Origin: DASTPP01 sp035762175
GTDB lineage: Bacteria; Myxococcota_A; Polyangia; Polyangiales; Polyangiaceae
NCBI GenBank assembly: GCA_035762175.1
Contig: DASTPP010000174.1
Span: 62,001 to 126,000, forward strand
Direction of reading: 5' to 3'
Length of the DNA: 64,000 nt
Part shown: one piece after another, positions 18,601-25,665 of the stretch
How positions within the stretch are numbered: position 1 is the stretch's first letter
Layout: every line of letters begins with the position of its first letter
Position numbers and translations under genes: made by a program
Notes under the pieces: model-generated
The model's database searches: none
What the model saw: only the letters and a program-made list of their open reading frames with translations
Told to the model about the DNA's origin: nothing

Positions 18601-18771
18601 GTCGCGGGCGCGTTTCTCACGGATCCTCGCCGGCTGAACGTGGCGTTCTCGCGCTGCAAGCGCGCGCTCATCATCGTGGGCGACACCGCATCCGCACGAG
18701 CGAGCGCGTGGCTCCGTCCCATCCTGGAAGCGATCCCGCCACGAAACGTGCGCGCGAAGGAGAAACGATGA
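15622..18771 (+). CDS. mkoA: Ser/Thr kinase fused to SF1 (COG1112/Upf1-like) helicase; Mokosh type I MkoA-like
   Basis: The 1049-residue protein has an N-terminal protein kinase (residues about 15-290): Lys45 in VALKVL, Glu64, the catalytic loop HRDVKPAN (145-152), DFG at 165 and the APEQ motif. The Gly loop is weak (INAGLFSKIL). A middle region of unknown fold (about 300-590) precedes a superfamily 1 helicase: Walker A GPPGTGKTT (626-634), Walker B DEAAKA (785-790), GDHRQLPP, VQYRMH, VDAFQGRQVDIV and LNVAFSRCKRAL. Start is GTG. The fusion, with the overlapping partner gene, matches the type I Mokosh antiphage system as I remember it. All key catalytic residues appear intact. Confidence 0.88.
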   Translation: MPGDQLRRVTYNNGRYSVRSEINAGLFSKILEAYDLDRDERVALKVLPLAGTHRTIAETMFRREVGALEGATHPGIVKLIRHFEDETHKALVIVLELVPGGRNLDKYLAQVEATTIAAPTLRWRVEQLTHVLDALDFAHDRGIVHRDVKPANVLLFEDDRLRLADFGIARVAEVYGRGTESTTLRSFFTRPYAAPEQVLHREATPASDLHAFAVLAVAVLSLRRPTEDFDASHIASALRTLHGGALSATSIDRAEDLLRRGLEADPKRRPRSHEFREVLVDLLAGTVPRTKAWVTFANSARQSATRHGFDSEGAVLEDLNRDLRAVYTESPHPETGERRPSILCYGQNLEVKLVPLQEDATRLLAINVMRIQPALLNRRRQGAEALPFTLALGRGSAEPLIQAAFETFDVGRREENEAERVRKLFEVGRFILERQRARLSHLRIRCHLDGGSPGVRKRQRSRARGREGRALTGVVRLRVIDVRPWEDPNGGTDDLPLRWADELEADKSAFGLNGKRVARFQDFDPAGQVLRLRFDTPCDVDDAFELELRDIAKETALARQERALRDLESGMTTNPGLRALLLDPGRSRVETVVPPELVQRDLTPADDLRKLLARMLGAEEIFLVQGPPGTGKTTIIAEFVAQLLARAPRSRILLASQTHDAVDNALERLEDLAHRTASSWRVVRDIPAESRKPGRRGFEESFHDWVTRVRGRSRAAFEREKPSLMPEQLPRVEAALKSFWDRIEHATDVREDFASSVQVVATTCLRVPAVLKMLREEHFDWAIVDEAAKATSTEVLVPMVVARRTLLVGDHRQLPPFLDTETSDALRGGGIDVERARTSLFEELFTRVPASNRETLRVQYRMHRSIGSFVGNLFYKDIGGLETGVADADRALDVPSLDEPSRIFWVDAEGRPAMEGKSWWNNGEIQAVVRVVESLYRPRPTPLEVAVIAPYLAQVRRLRELHLRGEGTKVVAATVDAFQGRQVDIVVYSLVRDVAGAFLTDPRRLNVAFSRCKRALIIVGDTASARASAWLRPILEAIPPRNVRAKEKR

Positions 18772-20018
18772 CGGAGGTCAGACCGGGAAACCTCGCAGCT
18801 GAGGGGTTCATGCGCTACACACTGCTGCCCTCCGCGCTCGCGCACTGGATGTGGTCGGTGGAGTTCGTTTCCGAGCAGGACCGCCGGCTCCGCGTCGTCG
18901 ACGAAGCGGTCCTGCGTCTCGTCGATGCGGGCATCGCGGACCCGGATCGCATCGCGACCCTCATGGGCGTCGACGAATCCGACATCGTGCCATCGAGCAT
19001 CGCGAACCTCATGCGGGCGGGAGCGCTTCAGCACGACGCCGGCATCCGCATCACACCCGGCGGGCGAAGCGCTCTGGAACGTGTCGCGCTCCGCGAGCCC
19101 ACGCGCGAAAGCGTCCAGCTCCACTTCGACCCATATCGTTCCTGTGTCGCGCTCGCGGGCGGGCGCGACACCTTCCTGAGCACCACCGAGATGCGCTCGC
19201 GCGGCCTCCACGAACTCCCCATCCCGCCGGCACCGAGCGAGCGGGAGCTTCGCGCGAAGCACCTTCAAATCCAAGGCTCCTTCGAGGCCAGCCTTCGGGC
19301 GAAGGGGGCCATGGGCGCCGTCGATCTCCTGCGAATGGTTCCTGCCGGCGAGCCCATCATCGTGTTTGAGGACGTGGACCTCGAGGTCTGGCACCGATTG
19401 TCTGACCGGAGTTGGCGCTGGCGTCTCCTCCGCGAGAGCGCGGACGACGCCGCCGCGTCGGCCATGCTCCGCACGCTGGAGGACGAGGGGGCCGACGTCC
19501 TCCCCTTCGTGCCGCCCTGCGACTCAGCTAAGACGTCCAAGCTTGACCGGAGGCTTTCGAAAATCTTCCTGTCGTCCCCCGAGGCAGAGAACGGCGCGCG
19601 CTCCGACGCCATCTCCGACGCGAAGGCCGTGACGGTGCTCCTCCCGCCCTACTCGGCGGGGTATGCGGACCTGGCTCTTCTCCTCCATGTCGCGAGCCTC
19701 GAGCCTGAGACCGCCGCGCGCGCGTCGGTCGTGTTTGGAAGCACGACGACCACGGCCTCCGGCGCGCCGGACCCGCTTCGCCAGGTCGTCGATCTCATCG
19801 GCCGTCGTGGGGTCCGGGTCGCGCATGTGGGAGACGCGCTCCACCATGGCGCGCTTTGCTGCGACGGCCATGGGTTTGTCATGCGGTATCACGTCGAGGC
19901 CGTCGACGAGCGGCGCGAGCGCGGCGTGCCATGCGTCGAAGTGCGAACTGTCTCAGGCGACGCCGTCACCGAACTTCGCGAGCTCCTCGCCTCCGTCGCG
20001 ACCCCGAGGGGACGATAG
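18768..20018 (+). CDS. mkoB: MkoB-like partner protein with a PLD-like motif
   Basis: The 416-residue product overlaps the kinase-helicase gene by 4 bases (ATGA), so the two form one unit. An N-terminal winged-helix-like segment (DPDRIATLMGVDESDIV) precedes an uncharacterised middle. Near the C-terminus, HHGALCCDG (residues 359-367) fits the phospholipase D pattern H-x-K-x4-D in spacing, but Gly361 replaces the Lys. A PLD-family nuclease is the expected second component of type I Mokosh. The missing Lys could mean an inactive or divergent nuclease. Function as effector is inference. Confidence 0.72.
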   Translation: MTEVRPGNLAAEGFMRYTLLPSALAHWMWSVEFVSEQDRRLRVVDEAVLRLVDAGIADPDRIATLMGVDESDIVPSSIANLMRAGALQHDAGIRITPGGRSALERVALREPTRESVQLHFDPYRSCVALAGGRDTFLSTTEMRSRGLHELPIPPAPSERELRAKHLQIQGSFEASLRAKGAMGAVDLLRMVPAGEPIIVFEDVDLEVWHRLSDRSWRWRLLRESADDAAASAMLRTLEDEGADVLPFVPPCDSAKTSKLDRRLSKIFLSSPEAENGARSDAISDAKAVTVLLPPYSAGYADLALLLHVASLEPETAARASVVFGSTTTTASGAPDPLRQVVDLIGRRGVRVAHVGDALHHGALCCDGHGFVMRYHVEAVDERRERGVPCVEVRTVSGDAVTELRELLASVATPRGR

Positions 20019-20036
20019 GTCGAGCCCGCGTGCCTG

Positions 20037-20465
20037 GTGCAGGTGCGCCTCGACTCGGTCGGTGATTGCGCCGAGGTGTTCGTTGCGCTCGAGCGCAAGG
20101 GCTGTTGGGGCACGGTTAAGGCGCGCCTGACGCCCGACTTAGCCGACGCCTTCACGACGCTGCGGAGCGCCGAACGGCCCAAGGTGCCCACGCTCGGCAT
20201 CGACATCACACTGCTCTCGACCGCCCTCATGCAGTGGCTGGCGCGGGCGAAGCGGCGCACGGCGGTGGCCCTGGGCAGCCGCGCGATGGAGGCCGACGCC
20301 ATCCAGACCATGGCTTGCTTCTGACTCTCGTTCATCGTCCTCGCCGGCATCGGCTTGAACGTTGCATTCGGGTGATGGTGGGCCGACCCGGTGGCGGCGC
20401 TCGGCATGAGCATGTTCCTGATCAAAGGGGGGCGCGGAGCTTGGCGCGGCGAAGACTGCCGTTAG
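20037..20465 (+). pseudogene. Decayed CDF-like cation transporter gene, C-terminal half
   Basis: The frame encodes the end of a cation diffusion facilitator-like transporter: LARAKRRTAVALGSRAMEAD, IQTMACF, LSFIVLAGIGLNVAFG, WWADPVAALGMSMFLIK and GAWRGEDCR. Two in-frame TGA codons interrupt it, at 20322 and near 20370, each where the family has Trp. The N-terminal membrane helices are absent. It is a non-functional remnant unless TGA were read as Trp, for which nothing else in the window argues. Confidence 0.78.
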
Positions 20466-20607
20466 CGACGACTTGCCTCGTTTTTGGCTCCGGAGGCCGG
20501 TTGATGGCTTCGTCCGCCGCAGCCTTTGCCCTCGGGCTCTTGGTAGCGAACCCCTTGTGCTGCGTAGCCCTTGCGCTGTGCGGCGCTCGGGCGTGTGGTG
20601 ACCCCTT

Positions 20608-21282
20608 CTAGCGCCCGAACTGGCGACCGTCTTCGCACGTGACGCGGTCGACCTGAGCGAGGGCGACGTTAGCGATCCTGGCGTGCCGCAGCGGCCAGCT
20701 CTCGATCGAGGTCTTGCCAGGCGGAAGGCGTAGCTCCTTCGAGGCGAAGGCGACATAGTGTTCGCCGGAGGCGTTCATGGCCGTCGCCTGCCCCTCGGGG
20801 TCGAAGCCGTAGGCGACCCCTTCGACCCCGGTCACGATGCAGTCAGCCCGGTTTTGCAGGCTCAGATGCAGTTCGGCGCCGGAGTCACCCCGGCCCACCG
20901 AGCCCACAGTCACGATGACCTTGTCGGCCGCCGTCATTGTCCGCAGGGCGTCGCGGGCGACCGGCAAGGCCAGGGGGCTGAGCACCTTGGTGTGGGGGGC
21001 AGGGCGCCGGCCGGGCTCGCCCGAAACCGTCGTGCCGGCCTTCGGCGACGAGTCGGCGTAGACGGGGACCGTTTGGTAGGGGCGGCGGTAGTCGGCCCGG
21101 ATGCGCGCCGCCCCCGCGAGGGCGCCGACGCCGAAGCCGACGAAGGCACCGGCGAGCAAGCCGGCGCCGAGCCACGACAGAGGGCCGCGACGGGGGCCGG
21201 ATGGGCGCCGCGGGGCCTCGGCGGGTTCGGGCGGCACGGCCTGTGAGGACAAGTCCTTGGGGTCGTCGAGGAAGGAAGGCAT
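20608..21282 (-). CDS. Membrane-anchored hypothetical protein
   Basis: The 224-residue protein starts MPSFLDDPKDLSSQ. It has one membrane helix near residues 38-62 (LSWLGAGLLAGAFVGFGVG) and an extracytoplasmic domain with beta character (DKVIVTVGSVGRGDSGAELH, NRADCIVTGVEGVAYGFDP). No family is recognised. The domain has one buried-looking Cys and another near the C-terminus (RVTCEDG) that may pair. Confidence 0.7.
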   Translation of the reverse strand: MPSFLDDPKDLSSQAVPPEPAEAPRRPSGPRRGPLSWLGAGLLAGAFVGFGVGALAGAARIRADYRRPYQTVPVYADSSPKAGTTVSGEPGRRPAPHTKVLSPLALPVARDALRTMTAADKVIVTVGSVGRGDSGAELHLSLQNRADCIVTGVEGVAYGFDPEGQATAMNASGEHYVAFASKELRLPPGKTSIESWPLRHARIANVALAQVDRVTCEDGRQFGR

Positions 21283-21550
21283 GGGGCAGAGGGGCCTCAA
21301 GCGGAGCCAATCACGGCAGGGCAGAAAAGGCGAGGCGCGCCTTCTGGGGGGGTGGGGGCGAATCGGGGAGTCCTCGCCTTTTCGGGCCGGGGTGGGCCGG
21401 TTTCGTGCGCCCCGTCCGAAGGCACGCACCGGCTCGCAAGGGTGGCCGAGCGGAGGGGTCACGCCGTCGTGCGCGTCAAGGTCCGCGGGCGGGCGTGACG
21501 TCGCCTCGGCCCGGGAGACGAGGGCCCAGACGGGCGATAAAACGTGGTCG

Positions 21551-22135
21551 TCATCGGCCGGGCGGCTCCCCCTTGGCGTTCCCCCCGCCCGGCGCCCCGA
21601 CGTCGGGTCGGGGGTCGGGCATGAAGCCGTCGCGGTTCGGCATGCGCACGGCCGGCAAGGTCTGCCGGTCGAGCACGCCGCCCTCGGCCACGATGCCGTT
21701 CAGGCGCAGCACGTACGCCGTGATGGCGTAGACCAGGTCGGGCGAGAGCGCGCCCAGGTCGTCGTAGGGCATCGCCCGGCGGATGTAGTCGAACACCGTG
21801 GTGGCGTAGGGCCAGTAGCTGCCCACCGTGAGGAGGGGCTCCTTTGACGCAAGCGAGCCCTGTCCCCCGGCGAGCGGCGGGTAGTCGTCGCCCACGCCTT
21901 CGCCCTTCGGGCCGTGGCAGGGCGCGCATCGAGCCTCGTAGAGCGGGCGCCCTGCCTGGGCCGTTCCCCAGCCTTCCGGCAGGCCAGCGCCCGTCGGCAG
22001 AACGGACAGGTCGCGCAGGCCGATCTCTTCTGGCGTGGCCTCTCGGCCGACGCCGTAGCGCCGCTCGGTGTCCGCCGCGGCCGCGGTCGCGAGGCCGGCC
22101 AGCACCGCGAGGCCGGCGGCGGCCCCGCTACGCAT
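21551..22135 (-). CDS. Monohaem cytochrome c, SoxD-like, partner of the sulfite dehydrogenase
   Basis: A cleavable signal peptide (LAVLAGLATAAAADTE) precedes one haem site, CAPCH, and a downstream region like that of SoxD: VFDYIRRAMPYDDL, AITAYVLRLNGIV and RMPNRDGF. At 194 residues it is about half the length of classical two-haem SoxD. It overlaps the molybdoenzyme gene by 8 bases, so it is probably its electron acceptor. Confidence 0.87.
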   Translation of the reverse strand: MRSGAAAGLAVLAGLATAAAADTERRYGVGREATPEEIGLRDLSVLPTGAGLPEGWGTAQAGRPLYEARCAPCHGPKGEGVGDDYPPLAGGQGSLASKEPLLTVGSYWPYATTVFDYIRRAMPYDDLGALSPDLVYAITAYVLRLNGIVAEGGVLDRQTLPAVRMPNRDGFMPDPRPDVGAPGGGNAKGEPPGR

Positions 22136-23354
22136 GGGTCACGCTCCCGTCGGCGCGGACGTACCAGGTCTTGATGCCGTTGTAGTGGTTGAAGCCGTCG
22201 GGGCCGGGGCGCATGCCCCGCACCTTGACGAGCTCGTCACGCACGGGCTGCACGTAGCCGGTCTCGTCGACCGCGCGCGACTGCAGCGCCGCCTCGCCCC
22301 CGCCCCATGACCAGGGCAGGCGGAAGCGGGTGAAGGCCTTCAGCAGCACCGGCTCCTCGAGCTCGGCCGGCGCCCATGTACGCCCCCCGTCGACCGACAC
22401 GTCGACCCGCGCGATGCGCCCCCGGCCCGACCAGGCGAGCCCCGTGATTTCTTGGAAGCCCGGCCCCGCGAGCCGCTGGCCGCCGGCCGGGTGCATGATG
22501 ACCGACTTGGCCTCCATGACGAACGAGAACTGGCGCGCCTTCCCGTCGGGCATCAGGTCGGTGTACGAGGCCGCCTCGTCCTTGGTCATCGCGGGCTGGT
22601 CGATGACGTGCAGGCGGTTCAGCCACTTGACGTTGACGTTGCCCTCCCAGCCGGGCACGACGAGCCGTAGCGGGTAGTCCTGCTCGGGACGCAGTGCCTC
22701 GCCGTTCTGGCCGTAGGCGACGAGCGCATCGTCGAAGGCCTTGTCGAGCGGCACGCTGCGGGCGTGGCGGCAGGCGTCGGCCCCCTCGGCCACGATCCAC
22801 GAGGCGCCATCGGCCATGCCCGCTTCCTCGAGCAGGACGCGCAGCGGCACGCCCATCCACTCGCTGCAGCTCGCGAGCCCGTGGCTCTTCTGCGGCGTCT
22901 CGCCCGGCCTTCCTTCGTGTTCGCGGCCACTGTTGCTGGCGCACTCGAGGAAGTGAATGCGTGAGACCGAGGGCAGCCGGCGCAGGTCGGCCAGCGTGAA
23001 CACGAGCGGGCGCGCGACCAGGCCGTGAAGCAGGAGCTCGTGCTTCGCCGGGTCGATGGTCGGCACGCCCGCGTGGTGGCGCTCGAAGTGCAGGCCCGAG
23101 GGCGTGAGGATGCCGTGCAAGTCCTGCAGGGGCGTGCCGCTCGCCGCCGTGCCGGGCGTCGCGCTCGCCGCGCGAAAGGAGCGGGCCGCGGTCTCGAACC
23201 GCGAGCGCTCGCCATAGGCGCGGCACCCGGTGCCGAGGCGGCTCGGGGCCGGGGGCGGAGGCTTCTTCTCGGGCCGGCAGGCGGCCAGGCCGAGCGTCGC
23301 CGCGCCCAGGGCGAGCACGGCCCGACGGCCGGCGCGGCCGTGGGGGTCTTCCAT
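22128..23354 (-). CDS. soxC: Sulfite/sulfane dehydrogenase molybdenum subunit (SoxC type)
   Basis: This is a periplasmic molybdopterin enzyme of the sulfite oxidase family. The N-terminus has an RR motif before a hydrophobic stretch (GRAGRRAVLALGAATLGLAA, then C), suggesting Tat export. The Mo-ligating Cys is in HFLECASNSG. The dimerisation domain follows (IARVDVSVDGGRTWAPAEL). It is co-transcribed with the cytochrome gene, so the pair likely oxidises sulfite or protein-bound sulfane sulfur. Confidence 0.9.
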   Translation of the reverse strand: MEDPHGRAGRRAVLALGAATLGLAACRPEKKPPPPAPSRLGTGCRAYGERSRFETAARSFRAASATPGTAASGTPLQDLHGILTPSGLHFERHHAGVPTIDPAKHELLLHGLVARPLVFTLADLRRLPSVSRIHFLECASNSGREHEGRPGETPQKSHGLASCSEWMGVPLRVLLEEAGMADGASWIVAEGADACRHARSVPLDKAFDDALVAYGQNGEALRPEQDYPLRLVVPGWEGNVNVKWLNRLHVIDQPAMTKDEAASYTDLMPDGKARQFSFVMEAKSVIMHPAGGQRLAGPGFQEITGLAWSGRGRIARVDVSVDGGRTWAPAELEEPVLLKAFTRFRLPWSWGGGEAALQSRAVDETGYVQPVRDELVKVRGMRPGPDGFNHYNGIKTWYVRADGSVTHA

Positions 23355-23399
23355 CGTAGCGTCCTTGGCAGGGGGGCTCCGTGAGGGAAGCCCGACCCC

Positions 23400-23430
23400 G
23401 AGCTAGGTCGCTCGGTGACGAAACGTGACA
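23400..23430 (-). promoter_or_regulatory. Putative ECF promoter of soxC
   Basis: On the leftward strand TGTCACG (23430-23424) and CCTAGCTC (23407-23400) are separated by 16 bp. Nearly the same pair occurs in front of the neighbouring sigma-factor cassette, so both may be targets of that sigma factor. Confidence 0.5.
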
Positions 23431-23453
23431 CCGTATCGCGACGGCCCTCGCAC

Positions 23454-23996
23454 TCAGGTGCACGCCCGACGCGCGAGGACGGGCGCCCCGGTCAACGCGA
23501 GCCCGGCGGCGATGCCCAGCACGCCCCCGACGCCGACGCAGGAGCAGGCCAGCGAGCCCGTGAGCAGGGCGACCGCCCCGGCGCAGAGCCAGAACCGCGC
23601 GACGCCCGGGTTGCGTCGGGCGAGCAGGGTGATCAAGGTCCCCGACGCGAACCCGCCCAGGGTGCACATCAGCACGTAGAACGACAGGGTCACGCCGCCG
23701 ATGCACGTGCGCTCGCACGCGGGCGCCGCGTGGGCACACCACAGCGACACGAGCCCGGCGGCGAAGCCGGGCAGGATGGCGCGCCCGGCGACCCGGCCCC
23801 GCCACGCGAAGACGAAGCTAACGGCGAAGAGCAGCACGCCGATGGCGACGGAGGCCGCCGAGCCCTCCCAGAGCCACGTGTACCCGAGGGCCAAGGCGAG
23901 GAGCGGCACGCCGCGGAGGAGCGCGAAGCGGGAGCGGCCGAGCTCGTACGCGCGCCGGGCGCGCCGCGCGGACTCGTTGTCATCCAGCACGGTCAT
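23454..23996 (-). CDS. Multi-spanning membrane protein, candidate anti-sigma factor
   Basis: The 180-residue product has about six hydrophobic segments and three Cys groups (CAHAAPACERTC, VLMCTLGG, LACSCVGVG). It overlaps the sigma gene by 17 bases. Small six-helix membrane proteins next to ECF genes (NrsF/DUF1109 type) act as redox- or metal-sensing anti-sigma factors. The Cys pairs would suit such sensing, but I cannot confirm the family from sequence alone. Confidence 0.68.
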   Translation of the reverse strand: MTVLDDNESARRARRAYELGRSRFALLRGVPLLALALGYTWLWEGSAASVAIGVLLFAVSFVFAWRGRVAGRAILPGFAAGLVSLWCAHAAPACERTCIGGVTLSFYVLMCTLGGFASGTLITLLARRNPGVARFWLCAGAVALLTGSLACSCVGVGGVLGIAAGLALTGAPVLARRACT

Positions 23997-24531
23997 CGAT
24001 GCGCCTCCAGAGCAGCCGAAGTCGGTCGAGCGCCCGCTCGCGTCGTTTGCGCAGGGTCGCCGCGCACACGACCGGCGATTCGCACCCGTCCGGGTCGAAG
24101 GTGGCCTGCAACGTCGCGCGGTCCTGCGCCGAGAGCCGCCCGAGCGCCTCCCGAACGCAGGCCTCGAGTTCGCGCCCCAAGAGTTCCTCGTCGGGCAGGG
24201 GGGCCGAGCTCGTGGCGGCCTCGAGCCCCCCGTCGCCGTCGTGGCGCGCGCGCTGCCGGCGGCGGAGGGCCGAGCGGCACTCCCAGGCGGTGATGGCGAG
24301 CGCCCAGGGCAGCGCCGACTGCCCCTTGCGGAAGGTGCTCGCCCGGACGAACCCCCTCTCGAGCGCCTGCTGCGCGGCGTCGTCGGCGTCGGCGCCGCGG
24401 CCGAGCATCCGCTCACACAAGCGTCTGACGTGCGGGCGAAGCGCGGCGAAGACGGTGGTGAACGCGTCGCGGTCGCCATCGGCGAGCCGCGCCATCGCGT
24501 CGTCGAGGTCCGACCGCGCGCGTTCGTCCAC
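23980..24531 (-). CDS. ECF RNA polymerase sigma factor
   Basis: Region 2 is clear (DAFTTVFAALRPHVRRLCER, ADADDAAQQALERGFVRA, LPWALAITAWECRSALRRR) and region 4 is a helix-turn-helix (LSAQDRATLQATFD, LRKRRERALDRLRLLW). It lies between a small secreted Cys peptide gene (12 bp upstream) and the overlapping membrane protein. The cassette probably controls itself and soxCD. Confidence 0.85.
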   Translation of the reverse strand: MDERARSDLDDAMARLADGDRDAFTTVFAALRPHVRRLCERMLGRGADADDAAQQALERGFVRASTFRKGQSALPWALAITAWECRSALRRRQRARHDGDGGLEAATSSAPLPDEELLGRELEACVREALGRLSAQDRATLQATFDPDGCESPVVCAATLRKRRERALDRLRLLWRRIDDRAG

Positions 24532-24543
24532 CGGGGCGACCGC

Positions 24544-24681
24544 CTACTTGGCCTTGGCCGTCGGGCACCCGTCCGGGCAAGAGCTCGGGTCGCAGCTCTG
24601 GGCGATCTTCGGCCCGGCCCAAGCGGCGACGGGGATGGCAGCGAGCAGGGCGACGAGCAGACCCTTAGAAAGACGCGGCAT
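24544..24681 (-). CDS. Small secreted Cys-rich peptide in front of the ECF sigma gene
   Basis: This 45-residue gene begins MPRLSKGLLVALLAAIPVAA behind a GGAGAAC ribosome site. A signal peptide is followed by a short mature part with three Cys (QSCDPSSCPDGCP) and a Lys-rich end. It is the first gene of the sigma cassette. It may be a periplasmic metal or redox sensor, or buffer; no family is recognised. Confidence 0.65.
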   Translation of the reverse strand: MPRLSKGLLVALLAAIPVAAWAGPKIAQSCDPSSCPDGCPTAKAK

Positions 24682-24720
24682 CGTGTTCTCCTTCGCGAGA
24701 CCGTCGCACGACAGCTGCCC

Positions 24721-24750
24721 GATCTAGGCGGCTCCCCCCGGAGCGTGACA
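24721..24750 (-). promoter_or_regulatory. Putative ECF promoter of the peptide-sigma-membrane cassette
   Basis: TGTCACG (24750-24744) and CCTAGATC (24728-24721) are 15 bp apart on the leftward strand, resembling the pair in front of soxC. This suggests autoregulation. The remaining DNA up to 25042 shows no gene. Confidence 0.5.
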
Positions 24751-25042
24751 GGTCCTCGAAAAATCGTTCGCCCCGCCCCCCGCCTGCGGCTCAAACGGGC
24801 GGCGCCGTCGACGGGCGGCCCGGTCTATCTGGGGTTTGCCCGAGCGTCGGCCACCGCCCTCGGTGCAGAGGCGCGTATGGGGGCGGACCCGGTACGTAGG
24901 GTCCCTCCCCCCGAACAATACTCTCGAGGGGGGCTTGTTGAAGCCGCGCCGCTCTCTCGTCGCTCGCGCCGGGGCGTGCTCGCTGGAGCACCCAGAAATT
25001 GCGCACTCGGAAGCGCGCGGAAAAAAAAACGCACGAGTGGCC

Positions 25043-25074
25043 TTGACCCTCTACCTAGGTATAGGCCCCAGACT
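25043..25074 (+). promoter_or_regulatory. MerR-type promoter of the thioredoxin-like gene
   Basis: TTGACC (25043-25048) is followed by CTCTACCTAGGTATAGGCC and a weak -10 (CAGACT, 25069-25074), a 20-bp spacer. It shares the core TACxTAGGTAxAGG with the site before the merR gene at 25666, so the same regulator probably acts on both. Confidence 0.7.
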
Positions 25075-25169
25075 CAGGTCCGAGAGGTCCGAGCCCCCCG
25101 GCCCGGCCCTCCCCCTGACCCCGCACGCGGGCGTCGCTCTTGCCACTGCACATCAGAAGGGAACGGATC

Positions 25170-25430
25170 ATGGCCAGCCGAACGATCGAAGTCTTCTCCG
25201 CGGGGTGCCCCTGCTGCGACGAGGCCGTGCAAGCCGTCAAGTCCGCCGCTTGCTCGAATTGCGACGTGCAGGTGAAGGACATGAACGACCCAGAGGTCGC
25301 CGCCCAAGCGAAGAAGTACGGTATCAACCGCGTGCCCGCCGTCGTGATCGACGGCAAGCTCGCCGGCTGCTGCGCGACGGGCAAGGTCGATGTCGAGCAC
25401 CTGCGGTCGATGGGCCTCGGCTCCCCGTAG
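25170..25430 (+). CDS. Small thioredoxin-fold protein with CPCC active site
   Basis: The 86-residue product has FSAGCPCCDEAVQAV at the redox position, a second pair (CSNCDVQV), the cis-Pro motif NRVPAVVIDG and GCCATG near the end. It resembles small redox-active disulfide proteins found with metal genes. It lacks a signal peptide, so it is probably cytoplasmic. Its own MerR-type promoter places it in the adjacent metal regulon. Confidence 0.8.
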   Translation: MASRTIEVFSAGCPCCDEAVQAVKSAACSNCDVQVKDMNDPEVAAQAKKYGINRVPAVVIDGKLAGCCATGKVDVEHLRSMGLGSP

Positions 25431-25616
25431 GCGCCCGTCGCGCGAGCGGGGCCGCGAACGCATCGGCCGCCGGCGGGCGCGCCGGCCGCGCGCCGTGCCC
25501 GCGTTCGGGGGCCATCCGGGCGCCTGGCGCTCGAGGGAGGGGGCCGGACGCCGAGCCCCTTGGCGCACGAACGACAGGGAAAAACAGCCACGCACCGACA
25601 AAGACCGCGCCGGCCC

Positions 25617-25648
25617 TTGACCCTATACTTAGGTACAGGGTTCATACT
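25617..25648 (+). promoter_or_regulatory. MerR-type promoter of the merR-ATPase operon
   Basis: TTGACC (25617-25622) and CATACT (25643-25648) are 20 bp apart. The spacer is a dyad (ACCCTATAC...GTACAGGGT). The MerR-family ATG follows 18 bases downstream of the -10. The site is of the pbr/cad-like type. Confidence 0.8.
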
Positions 25649-25665
25649 CCGGGACAGGTGAACGC

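Noticed and set aside
20504..20611. 35-codon plus frame beginning MASSAAAFALGLLVANPLCC
   Set aside because: It has a hydrophobic, Cys-containing look, but no ribosome site, and it overlaps the end of a convergent gene; likely chance.
21420..21480. Possible tRNA-like segment (AAGGGTGGCCGAGCGG resembles a Ser/Leu D-arm)
   Set aside because: The rest of a cloverleaf (anticodon arm, T-loop, acceptor pairing) cannot be drawn from the flanking bases.
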